From: Pseudomonadota bacterium
Lineage (GTDB): Bacteria; Myxococcota_A; Polyangia; Polyangiales; Polyangiaceae
Length of the DNA stretch: 9,738 nt
NCBI GenBank assembly: GCA_023432025.1
Contig: JAEYVE010000137.1
Coordinates: 1-9,738, forward strand
Direction: 5' to 3'
The notes under the pieces are model-generated. The model did not search any database. It saw only the letters and a list, made by a program, of their open reading frames with translations, and was not told where the DNA came from. The position numbers were made by a program, and so were the translations under genes. This document shows positions 1 to 8,013 of the stretch, one piece after another (position 1 is the first letter of the stretch; the number at the start of each line of letters is the position of its first letter).

Positions 1-20
1 GGGCTACACACATGCAGCTA
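1..20. other. Left-edge sequence before the first repeat
   Basis: These 20 bases directly abut the first intact repeat. They are probably the end of another spacer whose flanking repeat lies outside the window, because the repeat at 21 shows no terminal degeneration. They could instead be the flank beyond the array end. Confidence 0.4.
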
Positions 21-494
21 GCTTCAACGGAGCCGTCGCGTGAACGCGACGGAAAGGACATGCCCTAATCTCACTCTTACAAATGGCGAACACGCTTCAA
101 CGGAGCCGTCGCGTGAACGCGACGGAAAGGAAATCGTGGTCTGCGCCGCCGCCACCCGAGGCGACATGCTTCAACGGAGCCGTCGCGTGAACGCGACGGA
201 AAGTTCGAGTGCCCGTCACCAGGGCGGGAATGGCGGAGAAGCTTCAACGGAGCCGTCGCGTGAACGCGACGGAAAGCTTGCTGGCGCTCCTGGAGCCGCC
301 TTGCAGTGATGCTTCAACGGAGCCGTCGCGTGAACGCGACGGAAAGTCGCCCCCGGCGTTGTGGCGATGAGAAAAACGCCGCGCTTCAACGGAGCCGTCG
401 CGTGAACGCGACGGAAAGCCTATACGGGCGCGGACGGCGAGGTGATGGGCGTGATGCCGCTTCAACGGAGCCGTCGCGTGAACGCGACGGAAAG
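21..494 (-). CRISPR. CRISPR array, 7 identical 36-bp repeats and 6 spacers (type I-G)
   Basis: Repeats lie at 21-56, 94-129, 168-203, 241-276, 311-346, 383-418 and 459-494, and all seven are identical. On the + strand each is a 12-nt GCTTCAACGGAG, then arm CCGTCGCG, loop TGAA, arm CGCGACGG and a final AAAG, so the transcript carries a perfect 8-bp hairpin for Cas6-type cleavage. Spacers are 57-93 (37 nt), 130-167 (38), 204-240 (37), 277-310 (34), 347-382 (36) and 419-458 (40). I infer transcription on the minus strand. Read that way the repeat ends in CTCCGTTGAAGC, like the TTGAAAC-type 3' ends of many type I and III repeats. The AT-rich leader-like stretch is on the cas2 side, and the orientation agrees with the cas operon. 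On this reading 419-458 is the newest spacer. The array is probably cut by the left edge. Array identity is certain; the strand is inferred. Confidence 0.97.
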
Positions 495-640
495 GCACCT
501 CCAGATTGGACCGGAGATTCAGGAACTTGGACCATGGCATGCGAGAGGGTGCTGATCGGAGGGCACAAACATGGCCGGACAGAACGCCGCCAAGGAATAA
601 CGTTATCGAATTATCTTTGTAATTTCAAAGAGCTGGGGCG
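495..640 (-). promoter_or_regulatory. Putative CRISPR leader with array promoter
   Basis: This gene-free stretch separates the array from cas2. Positions 595-630 form an AT-rich island in otherwise GC-rich DNA. On the minus strand it contains TTGAAA (628-623) and, 15 bp downstream, GATAAC (607-602), a possible but suboptimal -35/-10 pair; GATAAT (615-610) is a second -10-like hexamer. A 10-bp palindrome ATAACGTTAT lies at 597-606. Initiation near 595 would give about 100 nt of leader RNA before the first repeat. The promoter boxes are inferred by eye. The leader assignment rests on position, AT-richness and repeat orientation. Confidence 0.5.
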
Positions 641-642
641 CA

Positions 643-694
643 CTTCGAGCGCCTCCCGGGATCTGCTCGCCGCTTCGCCGCTCGAAGCGGCGAG
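643..694 (-). terminator. Strong hairpin after cas2, possible operon terminator
   Basis: A perfect 12-bp inverted repeat, CTCGCCGCTTCG (666-677) and CGAAGCGGCGAG (683-694), has a 5-nt loop 31 bp beyond the cas2 stop. The segment CTTCGAGCG (643-651) can pair instead with 679-687, giving a competing 9-bp stem. No T-rich run follows on the minus strand, so it is not a canonical intrinsic terminator. Its position between the end of the cas operon and the presumed leader suggests that it ends or stabilises the cas mRNA and insulates the array. Confidence 0.45.
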
Positions 695-725
695 GCAGAG
701 TGAGCTTCGCGCGAACTACACCCGC

Positions 726-1016
726 TTAGACCACCACGGCTAGCCGTTCGGGGTCCACGTAGGGCTTGCCGAGCGCCTGAACCGCGCCGCGCGCGCGCCC
801 GGCAACGGGACCGAGGTTGGCAAAGAGAACTTGGTCCTCCGCGCTGTGAATGAGTGAGGCAAGGCCGGCTCGTAGCTCGATGAGCTCTCGATGATTGAGC
901 TCACAACGAAACACCGACAGCTGAATGTGGTCCCCGTGCCCGAGCAGGTACTTGTGCACCGCGCGCAAGCGCTTGGGGTCACAAACGTCGTAGGTCACGA
1001 TGTATGTGTGTCGCAT
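726..1016 (-). CDS. cas2: CRISPR adaptation protein Cas2
   Basis: This gene encodes a 96-residue protein, the usual Cas2 length. It forms the dimer that bridges two Cas1 dimers in the spacer-integration complex. The ferredoxin-like N-terminus reads YIVTYDVCDPKRLRAVHKYL, with the conserved Asp at residue 10, followed by a strand with QLSVFRCEL around residues 31-40. The ATG at 1016 is chosen because it begins exactly at the conserved first strand and has GAGGAG (1026-1021) 4 nt upstream. The frame stays open further upstream to about 1430, but that extension lies antisense-free over the cas1 coding sequence in another frame and has no Cas2 similarity. The cas4-cas1 stop is 8 bp away, so the two adaptation genes form the end of the operon. 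Confidence 0.95.
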   Translation of the reverse strand: MRHTYIVTYDVCDPKRLRAVHKYLLGHGDHIQLSVFRCELNHRELIELRAGLASLIHSAEDQVLFANLGPVAGRARGAVQALGKPYVDPERLAVVV

Positions 1017-1024
1017 GATGCTCC

Positions 1025-2878
1025 TCAGCGCACCTTGAAGGCTGGATAGTTTTCCAGCTCTCCGAGCAGTACTCGCGAAAGGAGGCGCGCCTGTAGCTCG
1101 AGAACGCGCCTGTAGCTCAGGCGATAGTCGAACGTTGGATGGGTGACGAGCTGGTCCAACCTTCTCTCCATCGCATGGATGACGCGCTTGCGCGCGGCGG
1201 GCTTGAGGGCCACCGCGTCCTGACCGCGCACGAAGTCTCCAGCGTCGACGACGCCATTGTTGATGACGGAAATGACGGTGGAATCCGCCAGAACTGGGCG
1301 AAACTCCTCCATGAGATCGAGGGCGAGCGAGGGCCGACCAAAGCGCGGTTGGTGGTAGAAACCGAGCAACGGGTCGAGCCCTACGGCCTGCGCTGCGACG
1401 TTCGTTTCGCGAACGAGCAAGCTGTAGCAAAAGGAGAGAAGCGCATTGACCGGGTCACGCGGCGGCCGACGCGACCTCCTTTCGAAGTCGAAGTCGTGCG
1501 CGAGCCCTGGTTTGAGCATTCCGTGAAACTCGCGAAAGTAGGCGCGCGCCGCAGCTCCCTCCAAGCCGAGCAGCGAGCTCGTGTCCTCTTCCGTAAGCGC
1601 CTTGCGTGCCAGCTGTTGAAGCTCACCCAGCGCGACTGCGGGGGAACCCTTGTGATTGCGCCGCAGAAGCGTTCGGCAGTTCTGGATCTTCGTGTGAACG
1701 ATGAGACGCGAGAGACGCGAGCGGAAGTCGTCGTCCAGCGTTGCCCGATACTGAGCGGCTCGCAGCTCTACGTTTTTTGTGTCGGCGCCCAGCGCTCGTC
1801 CAAGGAGCCAGCCCCCCGAAGTCGCGAAGAGCAAAGGAATGCCCTCGTCCATCAACTTGTGAAGAGCCTGAGCCGTGATCTGCACGTTGCCGAAGAGCGT
1901 GACGCTCGACGTGTTGCCAAGCCGAACCTCCGTCGCTTTTTCGCCGGGTAACGTGATGACGAGCCGCCCGCCCGACAGGCGAACGGCGGCTCCCTGCCCT
2001 TGCACGTACACCGGGATCTTGTCGTCCCGAGCGGGGAACAGTCGTCGCACGCCGGGCTCGAAACGCGGATCAGGAACAGGACCGACGAGGTCCCACGGGT
2101 CGTCGCCCACGTCGAGAACGTCGTTCTCCGCGTCGACCTCGACCGGCTCGGGCGCCTCCCGAAGGCTCCTCAGCTCGTCCGGCAAGCAAATACCCGAGAG
2201 CGAACAACCGTTGCACTTGGGACTGTCCTCGAGCGGCGGCGGACACGCGCCAGCGAGCACGAGCGTTTTTGCGCGCTCCACCGAGCGCTGGACGAGATCG
2301 ATCAAAGAGTCGTCGACCGCGACCGAAACGCGTCGTCGCTCGCCCGCGAAATAGATCTCGCCGTGGTCGCAGTCGTAACCGTGCTCTCGGAGCAAGAGCA
2401 CCTGCGCGGCAAGTTGGGCTCGTTCCGGCATGTAGGGCCCCATAGGAGGCTCCTTGCCGCGCTTGTACTCGATGGGCACGACCCGTGAGCCATCGACGTC
2501 CACCACGTCGATCTTTGCCGTAAGGCCAAGACGCTCGGAAGAGAGCCAAACGGAGCGTGCGGAGTAAGGGAGTTCTTCCCCACCCTCCGCGCCCTCCTCG
2601 GTCTCAGGGCGCGGTCGCAGTACGCCGGGGCGCTTGTCCACGCGCGCATGTACCAGCGTGCCTTCGCTGGTGTAGCGATTGTCCGCCCACTCGCCTTGCA
2701 CCCACTCGAGGTACATGAGCCGCTCGCAGTAGAGGAGCTCGTTCAGCATCCGCGCAGGGAGCAGCTCCGGAACACCTTCGACGGTAGGTGGAGCGAGCGG
2801 CAGGCGCTTCGCGCGTGGCTGCACGCCTGCCGGTTCAGTTGCCTCAGGTACCGCTGGGTTTCGGTTGGAGTCGGGCAT
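1025..2878 (-). CDS. cas4-cas1: Cas4-Cas1 fusion, spacer selection and integration
   Basis: This is a 617-residue fusion typical of type I-G. In the family, Cas4 checks and trims the PAM end of prespacers and Cas1 integrates them. Cas4 spans about 38-235. It has Cys51 and the CX2CX5C cluster Cys222/Cys225/Cys231 for an Fe-S centre, and nuclease residues His77, Asp124 and Glu137-Tyr-Lys139. Cas1 spans about 275-617, with metal ligands Glu440 (in LLGLEGAAARAYF), His509 (GFYHQPRFGRPSLALDLMEE), Asp521 and probably Glu524. An unusually acidic linker (about 240-275) joins them, and the N-terminal 40 residues are Pro/Ala-rich and probably disordered. The ATG at 2878 is chosen because it leaves a 37-bp gap after cas8. 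The frame is open to 3028 but that would overlap cas8. The Shine-Dalgarno is weak, so the start is less certain than the function. Confidence 0.94.
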   Translation of the reverse strand: MPDSNRNPAVPEATEPAGVQPRAKRLPLAPPTVEGVPELLPARMLNELLYCERLMYLEWVQGEWADNRYTSEGTLVHARVDKRPGVLRPRPETEEGAEGGEELPYSARSVWLSSERLGLTAKIDVVDVDGSRVVPIEYKRGKEPPMGPYMPERAQLAAQVLLLREHGYDCDHGEIYFAGERRRVSVAVDDSLIDLVQRSVERAKTLVLAGACPPPLEDSPKCNGCSLSGICLPDELRSLREAPEPVEVDAENDVLDVGDDPWDLVGPVPDPRFEPGVRRLFPARDDKIPVYVQGQGAAVRLSGGRLVITLPGEKATEVRLGNTSSVTLFGNVQITAQALHKLMDEGIPLLFATSGGWLLGRALGADTKNVELRAAQYRATLDDDFRSRLSRLIVHTKIQNCRTLLRRNHKGSPAVALGELQQLARKALTEEDTSSLLGLEGAAARAYFREFHGMLKPGLAHDFDFERRSRRPPRDPVNALLSFCYSLLVRETNVAAQAVGLDPLLGFYHQPRFGRPSLALDLMEEFRPVLADSTVISVINNGVVDAGDFVRGQDAVALKPAARKRVIHAMERRLDQLVTHPTFDYRLSYRRVLELQARLLSRVLLGELENYPAFKVR

Positions 2879-2915
2879 TGAACCGTTGAGGGTAACAAGC
2901 GGTGGCGCGCTTGGT

Positions 2916-3794
2916 TCAAGCGATTCGCCGAGCAGGACGGAACACGCCGTACCCCTGGCCAAATTCATGCCGAATCGACTCGTAGATCGCACCAACCCCA
3001 GAACGCTGACGCTGTCCCGGTTTGGCAACCTCGGTGGAGGCTACAAGCAGCGAAAGCGTTTCGAGAGATATGGCGCGATCCGGAACGGGCCACACCCAAC
3101 GTCTCGGGCGCTCCTGAAAGCCAACTGTGCGGTCTCTACCTTGAACGGAGAACGAAGGGAACAAGGGCAGCGCTTCGAACGCCAACCACACCGCGCCCGG
3201 GACGCAGGATGTCTTGTCCTTGCTTGGGGCCTTGTGTCGAAGAGCGTGCATGCGCTCGGTTCCAGGATCCCACCCTGCTCCCCAAAGGGAAGCAGAGTAC
3301 TTCCAAGGACCGTTTAGAGCCTCGTCCCAGGCCTTCATCGGATCCTCGCGGACGCACTTCAGGAGCGCACGCATCGCCTCCAGAAAGCTCTGTTGACCCG
3401 ACGCCATGTAAAAGGCGGTCGGCTTGACGAGGCCCTTGGATTTGTCGACCGCACCGTCTGCCGCGAGAGACGAAAGAAGATTGATGAGCTGTTCGTCATT
3501 GACCGCAAGCGAACTCGCCAAAGCTGCTCGGTACTCTTCGAGTCGTACCCGCACATCTCCCTGTGACCAAGCAAGAAGGCGTTCACGTGGCTCTTGGACC
3601 CACAAGGACAGCGACTCCATGAGCGCACCGATGGAAGCGAGCTCGCAGTCGATCTCCGCAACCCAGTCGTCGCGCTCGACGAAGCGCAGGCGCGGTCGAG
3701 TTCCTTGCTCGGTAAGCACTCGCAGTAGGCCAAACGCAGCAAGAGCGCCGAGCGGATGGCTACCCAGAAGGCCGTTCATCTGAAAAACGCTCAC
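2916..3794 (-). CDS. cas8: Type I-G Cas8 large subunit, short Cas8u2/Csb3-like form
   Basis: This 292-residue protein is encoded between cas3 and the adaptation genes, where type I-G loci carry their large subunit. It is expected to recognise the PAM and help recruit Cas3 in the surveillance complex. Visible family-like features are the N-terminal NGLLGSHPLGALAAFGLLRVL (residues 7-27), the mid-protein WDPGTERMHALRHKAPSKD and the following VWLAFEALPLFPSF, an arrangement seen in I-U Cas8 proteins. It is far shorter than Csx17-type large subunits, so I place it with the compact Cas8u2/Csb3-like group; which exact family is uncertain. The GTG start at 3794 overlaps the cas3 stop by 4 bp (GTGA). 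It has a strong GGAGGT (3806-3801) 6 nt upstream, implying translational coupling. No frameshift or truncation is evident. Confidence 0.82.
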   Translation of the reverse strand: MSVFQMNGLLGSHPLGALAAFGLLRVLTEQGTRPRLRFVERDDWVAEIDCELASIGALMESLSLWVQEPRERLLAWSQGDVRVRLEEYRAALASSLAVNDEQLINLLSSLAADGAVDKSKGLVKPTAFYMASGQQSFLEAMRALLKCVREDPMKAWDEALNGPWKYSASLWGAGWDPGTERMHALRHKAPSKDKTSCVPGAVWLAFEALPLFPSFSVQGRDRTVGFQERPRRWVWPVPDRAISLETLSLLVASTEVAKPGQRQRSGVGAIYESIRHEFGQGYGVFRPARRIA

Positions 3795-6613
3795 TGGGAC
3801 ACCTCCATGAGTTCGGCCTCAGAGCGCCGATGGTCCGCCAGACGCAAGATGGTTTCCAAAAAAGCCAGGCCCCAAGCACCATACTTGGCCTGCAAACGAC
3901 AGAAGAGTTCGGGCCACCCGGAGTCCAGGGCGTCCAACTCGGGACGTCCGACGAACGAGAGTTTTCTTCCGTTCAGCTGTAGCTCCAGGGCGGTGCCTTC
4001 ATCATCCTTGATTGGTTGAAGTCCTCGCCCCCGACCATGATGCGTACCGATTAGATAGCGAACGAGGTCGCCATCCGTGGCTCCATCCAAGAGCCAGGGG
4101 TGGCTTTGCACGAGAGCCACGGAGTAGCACTCGTGGCGTGCGCCAACGGACACCGTTCTGTCGAACGATTCGCCCTTGGCGAGCAATCGTTGCCCGTCCC
4201 ATCCGAGGCGATCTTGAAAGCGCGGATCGGCCTTTCCAAGGTCATGAAGGAGTCCGGCAAGCCGTAGGTCTCCGACCAGAGACTTGGGCAATCCGGCGCC
4301 TTGCGCCATACGCTCAGCGTAGTCCGCCACGCCGTGACTGTGCTCTTCGAGACCGACCTCCACAGTGCGCTGCAGGCTCCCCTCGCCTGTGCCCAGATCA
4401 CCCGGGCGAGGGCGCCTCATGTAAAAGACGATGCCAAAAGCGGTTCCTTCGTCATCGATTAGGGGCTCGCACAGCTCCTTTCGCAGTTGCTCCAGCAATC
4501 GTGCATGCTTCTCATTCAGAAGGTCGATATTTTCGTCAACCCACTCGAACGCGCGCTCACGCAAACCAGTTCGACTGAGCTCGAGTTGCTCCACATCCTT
4601 CAGCAGCTCGCGCAACGAACGAGAAAAGTTCGCTCGCTCGGTGATATCGGTTCGAAGCCAGCTATTCGCGAGCTCCAAGGTCAGAACCAGCGCTGATGCC
4701 CTGTCGCTCTTCTGTCTGGCCTCCAACGACAAGTCTTCAACCGAGCCGCTGGAATCCGGAGAAAACCCGAACTCGTCTGCCCCGCCCCACTCGGATGGAA
4801 GGAGGACGGTTGCGCCGGGACGAATTCGCTCGACGCCGACGAGCTCGACCCCCTCCTCGGCGTTCACGACGAAGACCTTGATGCCTTTTCTGGCCTTCTC
4901 CTCACCCGTCGCGACCGCCCCTTCGACGTCACCGAGGTCCAGGTACTTGTGCTTCTTGTCTTCCCTGGCCTGCAACCACGAACGAAGGACGAAGACAGGT
5001 AGGCTCATCGTCTCCAGGCTAAGCGGTGGGATCCGGTCCAATAACGCAGAAGCGACGGACGGAGGGACGAGCTCGCTCTTTCGGAGCAAGCCATCGCGCC
5101 AGACGACGGAGACATCCGACGTTGGCTCGCCGAAGCCGTGAAGGAACGCTGACACCTCCGGTTCGACCGCTGGGCGCGGGCTCGTCTGGGTGAAGAGACC
5201 CACCAGGGCCGGCGTCAGGAGGGGAGCCTGCGCAGCAGACGGCGCGGTGTCCTCCGTAGGTGCCGGAGCCCTCGAGATTCCGAGGTCAACCACGTCGTCT
5301 TGCGCGGAGTTCTTGAGCAACGACCAGGTCGTCGCGATTGTGTCTCCGTAGATTGGATCGTTCGATGCGTCCGCTTGAACCAAGACGATGGCGCCACGTG
5401 CGCCGGGTCTGAGCCCCAAACGATTCAGTCTTCCCAAGCGCTGTTTGATCGCGGGGTAACTCGCGGCCTCGACGAACATGGCGTGAAAGTCGAAGTCCGC
5501 GCCGACTTCGATCGTCTGCGTGGCCACCACGATGATAGGGCGATCCCCTGGTCGGCCTGCGCTGCTCGACTTGAGCAAGGGGGACAGTTGCTCCATCAAG
5601 CGGTCTCGATCGAGGGGGCGCGTTCGGCCGATCAGGAGTCGAACGTCTGCGCGAGTCCCGAGCGAGCGAACGAGCTCCGCATAGACGGCACGGGCCGACA
5701 GCACCCGATTGAGCACGACGCCGATCCGCGTGCCCTCTTGCGCCTCTGCGACGGCCATCGAAGGAAGAGCAAGCTCCTCTTCGACCAGCTTGACAATTTG
5801 CTTGGGCAGACCGTCTCGCTTGTCGACGCTCACGAGCTTCATCGGCTTCGATGCTTCCAAACGCCTGCGCAGAGTCCCGTCAGCTCGGTCAGCCGCATCG
5901 AGGGAAAAGTTCGGTGTCGTCTTGGGTGTGGCCGAAAGCTGACTCCAGCGAAGCGGTTGCGCTCCCAATGCACCATCCGTGGCACGACCTTGCTCTCGTT
6001 CGATGCCCTCCAATGTCTGACAGAAGGGCTCCGCAATGTGCGCCTCATCGAGCAACACGAGGGTGTCGAACCCGAAGAGCCCGGCGTGCATGGGGTGAGC
6101 GAATCCGGAAACTCCATATCCGCGAAACAGGAGCCGTGACCCCAGCTGATCCACGGTGGATAGAACGATCGCGACCGACCTGGGGTCATGAACGAGATTC
6201 GCATCTCGAGGCGTTCCACCACGCAGCTTGATGACGTCGAGAACGTTGGAATCCTGACGCCCCGTGACTTCAGCGAGAATGCCGGCGGCACGGTGCAGAA
6301 CACCCTCCTTGGCAATGGCTAGTGCCTTCGCGATGTGAGCCGCTCGTTCTGCCGCTTCGTCCACGATGACACGCCGGTCGACGACGAACGCGATTCTTCT
6401 CGCGGCCAACCTTGGTTCGCCCTTTGCGGCGGCTACCAGGAGGTGGAATAGAGCGATGTCGATGCACGCCGTTTTTCCCGACCCCGTAGGCAGATCGATC
6501 ACTCGAGGCCAACTGTTGGTGGTGCACACCTCACGAGCGAGGCGCTCTTGCCACGGAAACGGTGAGCGACCGTGAAGGCCGTGAAAGAAGTCCTTGAAGT
6601 TCTCGACCTTCAT
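3791..6613 (-). CDS. cas3: Cas3 helicase-nuclease with C-terminal HD domain
   Basis: This 940-residue protein is the target-degrading motor recruited after R-loop formation. Its domain order is helicase then HD, the order typical of I-G rather than the HD-first order of most type I systems. The superfamily 2 motifs are PFPWQERLA (Q motif, about 18-26), Walker A LPTGSGKT (41-48, Lys47), DEAH (189-192), SAT (227-229), TIEVGADFDF near 367-376 and QRLGRLNR (391-398). The HD part starts near 750, with His758 (EEHSHG), His790-Asp791 (LLHDLGKADPRFQ), His827 (ARHE), His858-His859 (GTHHGR) and Asp927 (RLADHRR), so both active sites look intact. The ATG at 6613 overlaps the csb2 stop as ATGA and has GAGGTG (6625-6620) 6 nt upstream. 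A GTG at 6622 is in frame but sits inside that ribosome site. Confidence 0.96.
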   Translation of the reverse strand: MKVENFKDFFHGLHGRSPFPWQERLAREVCTTNSWPRVIDLPTGSGKTACIDIALFHLLVAAAKGEPRLAARRIAFVVDRRVIVDEAAERAAHIAKALAIAKEGVLHRAAGILAEVTGRQDSNVLDVIKLRGGTPRDANLVHDPRSVAIVLSTVDQLGSRLLFRGYGVSGFAHPMHAGLFGFDTLVLLDEAHIAEPFCQTLEGIEREQGRATDGALGAQPLRWSQLSATPKTTPNFSLDAADRADGTLRRRLEASKPMKLVSVDKRDGLPKQIVKLVEEELALPSMAVAEAQEGTRIGVVLNRVLSARAVYAELVRSLGTRADVRLLIGRTRPLDRDRLMEQLSPLLKSSSAGRPGDRPIIVVATQTIEVGADFDFHAMFVEAASYPAIKQRLGRLNRLGLRPGARGAIVLVQADASNDPIYGDTIATTWSLLKNSAQDDVVDLGISRAPAPTEDTAPSAAQAPLLTPALVGLFTQTSPRPAVEPEVSAFLHGFGEPTSDVSVVWRDGLLRKSELVPPSVASALLDRIPPLSLETMSLPVFVLRSWLQAREDKKHKYLDLGDVEGAVATGEEKARKGIKVFVVNAEEGVELVGVERIRPGATVLLPSEWGGADEFGFSPDSSGSVEDLSLEARQKSDRASALVLTLELANSWLRTDITERANFSRSLRELLKDVEQLELSRTGLRERAFEWVDENIDLLNEKHARLLEQLRKELCEPLIDDEGTAFGIVFYMRRPRPGDLGTGEGSLQRTVEVGLEEHSHGVADYAERMAQGAGLPKSLVGDLRLAGLLHDLGKADPRFQDRLGWDGQRLLAKGESFDRTVSVGARHECYSVALVQSHPWLLDGATDGDLVRYLIGTHHGRGRGLQPIKDDEGTALELQLNGRKLSFVGRPELDALDSGWPELFCRLQAKYGAWGLAFLETILRLADHRRSEAELMEVSQ

Positions 6614-8010
6614 GATTCCCACCTCGGGCTAAGAACCCCGAACCCCATGTGTCGTCCCGCTCCGACAAGGAGCGGGCCCTCCACCTTTTCCGCGAAACGT
6701 ACGTAAACGTGCCGGAGCAGTCTGTTGGTGACGGACGAAATCCTTCCTCGTGCGAACTCTCGTGCACGGGGTGCCCCGCGCACGAAAGCTACGTCCTGCA
6801 CGTAGATCTCGACGGGTTCAGGCAATCCCAAATAAGAAAAGTCCCGCGCGACGACAGCTTCCTCCGATAGCCCCTTCTTCGACTTGGGGTACTGGCTGAG
6901 TGCAACCGGCGTAACCGACGCCCACACGCTGGAGGCCCGGCAGTATCGACCAAAATCAAGCGACTTCAGTCCTTCGGCGCCACGCGACAAGCGAAGGCCA
7001 ATCGCGCCCTGCGCGCCGAAATGAAGCGAACGCAGGCGCCTGATTGCTGCATCGAGGCGCAAGAGGTGGTCGTGATGGATGTCTCGAGGGAGGACTACGC
7101 CAATCCCCTTGATGGACCCGTCGGCGAACTCGTGATTGACGTTGGCGAGTGGAACGAAAGCGATGTGCGGATTTGTAGCCGGTTCGCCGCGCGCCGCGTG
7201 ACCCGTCAGTACGCTGGGCGCGTCGTCACCGAGCAATGATAGGAGTGCCTCGCGGTACCTCGCTGTAAGAAAGGCCGCATTCTCGACGCCCATTGGAGGA
7301 CCTTCGAAAGCGATGACTCGAGCGATGCCGTGAGGCCCGCGCGGCCGATCCTGTCGCGCCCAATCGTACAGAACTTCGCGGCCAATCGGCGCTTGAACCG
7401 CCGTATCGGTCTTGCGCTGTTCGAACGTTGCATTCAATCGATCCAGACGCCCAGGCCCCGGGACGCGAAGGCGGTGTGCCCCCGTCGATCGAGGCACCAG
7501 TGTCGAAGCCGGCGCCTCGGATGAACGAAACAGCCGGACCAGCGAACTGCTGTGGCCGAGGTACGGCACCCGTTGCATCAAGATATCCAGCGCCCGAGCG
7601 GTCCCCGTGGGTGTCTCGACCGTTGGCCACGTGAACACAACCACCGGATGAGAAGGGACTGCGGCCGGAAAGAACCGTTCTTGCCGCTTTCTCTGTTCCA
7701 CCAAGGGCGCCGAGCGAACCTTGTCCGCTACTTCATCGTTGATTGGCACCCAGTACTTGACCGTGGTGCGAATCGACACGTCGTCCGCAACGCTCGCAGC
7801 AATTTCCGGTGGCGGGAGCGCTTCGAGCCAACGCAGAGCAGACTCGCAGTCGCTTTTCTGTTCGGGCAAGTCGTTTCCCACGTCCCCGAGGGCATCGACG
7901 AGGGCCGAGAAAAGACGCGAGGGATGAGGTGGCCATTCCACCAAGTCACGTTCACTCACGTCGGTCGCGACCGCGCGACCGAGGAGGTACTCCACTTCGA
8001 TCGCCAGCAC
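6610..8010 (-). CDS. csb2: Csb2 (GSU0054 family), Cas5-Cas6 fusion
   Basis: This 466-residue protein belongs to the signature family of type I-G. The N-terminal half is Cas5-like, with EWPPHPSRLFSALVDAL at 25-41 and VPYLGHSSSLVRLF at 148-161. It is expected to cap the 5' handle end of the crRNA. The C-terminal half is Cas6-like and ends in the glycine-rich GPLLVGAGRHMGFGVLSP (445-462), the signature loop of Cas6-type RAMP endonucleases. In this family it cuts repeat RNA at the hairpin. His330 and the HHDH cluster at 312-315 are possible catalytic histidines, but I cannot assign the one used. The GTG start at 8010 is 3 bp after the csb1 stop, with GGAG (8020-8017) 6 nt upstream. The stop overlaps cas3 by 4 bp. 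Its hairpin substrates in this window are the array repeats and, by inference, the repeat-like element near 9250. Confidence 0.93.
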   Translation of the reverse strand: MLAIEVEYLLGRAVATDVSERDLVEWPPHPSRLFSALVDALGDVGNDLPEQKSDCESALRWLEALPPPEIAASVADDVSIRTTVKYWVPINDEVADKVRSAPLVEQRKRQERFFPAAVPSHPVVVFTWPTVETPTGTARALDILMQRVPYLGHSSSLVRLFRSSEAPASTLVPRSTGAHRLRVPGPGRLDRLNATFEQRKTDTAVQAPIGREVLYDWARQDRPRGPHGIARVIAFEGPPMGVENAAFLTARYREALLSLLGDDAPSVLTGHAARGEPATNPHIAFVPLANVNHEFADGSIKGIGVVLPRDIHHDHLLRLDAAIRRLRSLHFGAQGAIGLRLSRGAEGLKSLDFGRYCRASSVWASVTPVALSQYPKSKKGLSEEAVVARDFSYLGLPEPVEIYVQDVAFVRGAPRAREFARGRISSVTNRLLRHVYVRFAEKVEGPLLVGAGRHMGFGVLSPRWES

Positions 8011-8013
8011 GGC

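Noticed and set aside
40..743. Open frames running through the repeat array on both strands
   Set aside because: They translate the repeated 36-bp unit and hypervariable spacers, with no protein-like composition; they are by-products of the array.
1086..1118. 14-bp direct repeat CGCGCCTGTAGCTC inside the cas1 3' end
   Set aside because: The copies are 19 bp apart, so they fall in different codon phases and encode ordinary Cas1 helix residues; probably coincidental in GC-rich coding DNA.
1017..1430. N-terminal extension of cas2 by about 138 residues
   Set aside because: The extension is Arg/Ser-rich sequence from a second frame over cas1; the conserved Cas2 fold starts precisely at 1016 with a ribosome site.
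2879..3028. Longer Cas4-Cas1 starting at 3028
   Set aside because: The extra 50 residues would overlap cas8 by more than 100 bp and show no Cas4 similarity. The ATG at 2878 fits the gene spacing better, though its ribosome site is weak.
2916..3794. Cas8 as a truncated pseudogene of a Csx17-type subunit
   Set aside because: The gene has a strong ribosome site, a coupled start, conserved motifs along its length and no frameshift remnants downstream; a naturally short family explains it.
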